From Nocardia brasiliensis IFM 10847 (lineage in GTDB: Bacteria; Actinomycetota; Actinomycetes; Mycobacteriales; Mycobacteriaceae), in contig NZ_BAUA01000010.1 of NCBI RefSeq assembly GCF_000710915.1, forward strand, positions 42,752 through 106,751: a stretch of 64,000 nt of DNA. The letters are read 5' to 3'. The position numbers were made by a program, and so were the translations under genes. The notes beneath the pieces were generated by a model. It was not told the DNA's origin and made no database searches. It was given only the letters and a program-made list of their open reading frames with translations. Every line of letters begins with the position of its first letter. Position 1 is the first letter of the stretch. Positions 63,805 through 64,000 of this stretch are shown here, piece by piece.

Positions 63805-64000
63805 GACACGGACACCGACCCGGAGCCGAGAAGCCAGCGGAAACGCTGAGCGGAAGGACCGGGAAACGAGGTAGTACGGGGAGCGCCTGGCCAACCAAGT
63901 AAGATGTCTAGGGTGATCACGCGGACTTGACTCCGCGGGAGAAGCCACTTAGGCTGGAACAGTTGCCTCACGGAAGATCCGGTTAACGCCGGGGACGAAG
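63790..64000 (+). ncRNA. probable rRNA operon leader (16S gene beyond window)
   Basis: Non-coding, with GGAAACG-type elements (AGCGGAAACGCTGAGCGGAAGG, GGGAAACG) like those in actinobacterial rrn leaders. It contains a second promoter. The bases after that promoter (TGGAACAGTTGCCTCACGGAAG) resemble the mycobacterial rrn transcript start region (TGGCAGGGTTGCCCCGAAG). No 16S sequence is reached by position 64000. Confidence 0.55.
63927..63955 (+). promoter_or_regulatory. SigA-type promoter P2, mycobacterial rrn-like
   Basis: TTGACT, 17-base spacer, TAGGCT, followed by GGAACAGTTGCC. Very close to the M. tuberculosis rrn promoter pattern (TTGACT...TAGACTGG). The -35 lies in a small CGCGGA/TCCGCG stem. 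Tandem strong promoters are typical of rRNA operons. Confidence 0.75.

Noticed and set aside
63790..64000. Riboswitch (c-di-AMP or Mg type) or RNase P RNA
   Set aside because: Neither the conserved ydaO/M-box core nor the RNase P GAGGAAAGTC motif is present; the rrn leader fits better.

Overview
The window is high-GC actinobacterial chromosome, most likely Nocardia or a close relative in the Mycobacteriales. Three gene blocks keep the mycobacterial order: recO-uppS-(Rv2360c-like)-zur-smtB-glyS, dgt-dnaG, and mpg-tyrS. A PapA-type acyltransferase, many TetR regulators, two P450s and a SARP/AfsR-type regulator also fit Nocardia. Genus is an inference from gene content; no 16S sequence lies in the window.

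Layout. 1-16 kb: housekeeping core (DNA repair RecO, decaprenyl diphosphate synthase, zinc regulators Zur and SmtB with a palindromic operator, glycyl-tRNA synthetase), an ABC exporter with its own two-component system and palindromic promoter sites, and secreted proteins. 16-25 kb: PapA-like acyltransferase, a GC-rich in-frame repeat tract, a molybdopterin oxidoreductase, a MerR regulator, a TPM-domain protein and an MBL hydrolase. 24-29 kb: dGTPase, primase, small genes and an EEP phosphatase, ending at tRNA-Asn.

29.3-43 kb is an accessory island. It opens at tRNA-Asn with a frameshifted tyrosine integrase and carries ISAzo13, IS256 and serine-recombinase remnants. It holds three cargo units. 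The first is a four-gene, tightly coupled terpenoid operon on the minus strand: class I terpene synthase, class II cyclase with a DADTT motif, a 104-aa orphan protein and a P450. The second is a persulfide/sulfite detoxification unit: paired operators, MBL-rhodanese fusion, TauE/SafE transporter, a Cys-rich small protein and a CstR-like repressor lacking the copper-binding His. The third is an orphan arsenite ATPase, ArsA. A copy of the tRNA-Asn downstream hairpin at 42.9 kb may mark the far edge.

43-64 kb: an XRE/DUF5753 regulator, HAD hydrolase, TetR, an amidase with its small subunit divergent from an MBL hydrolase across a long inverted repeat, a BrnT/BrnA-like toxin-antitoxin pair whose toxin has a one-base frameshift, a DUF4097 protein, and a SARP-NB-ARC regulator whose 3' end has been tandemly duplicated. 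Then come ferredoxin-P450, an ABC exporter-TetR operon with its operator, an FAD oxidoreductase with an ECF41-type sigma factor, an ltrA gene broken by one TAA codon, and mpg-tyrS. The last 250 bases carry two tandem SigA-type promoters resembling a mycobacterial rRNA-operon leader; the 16S gene would lie just past the window end.
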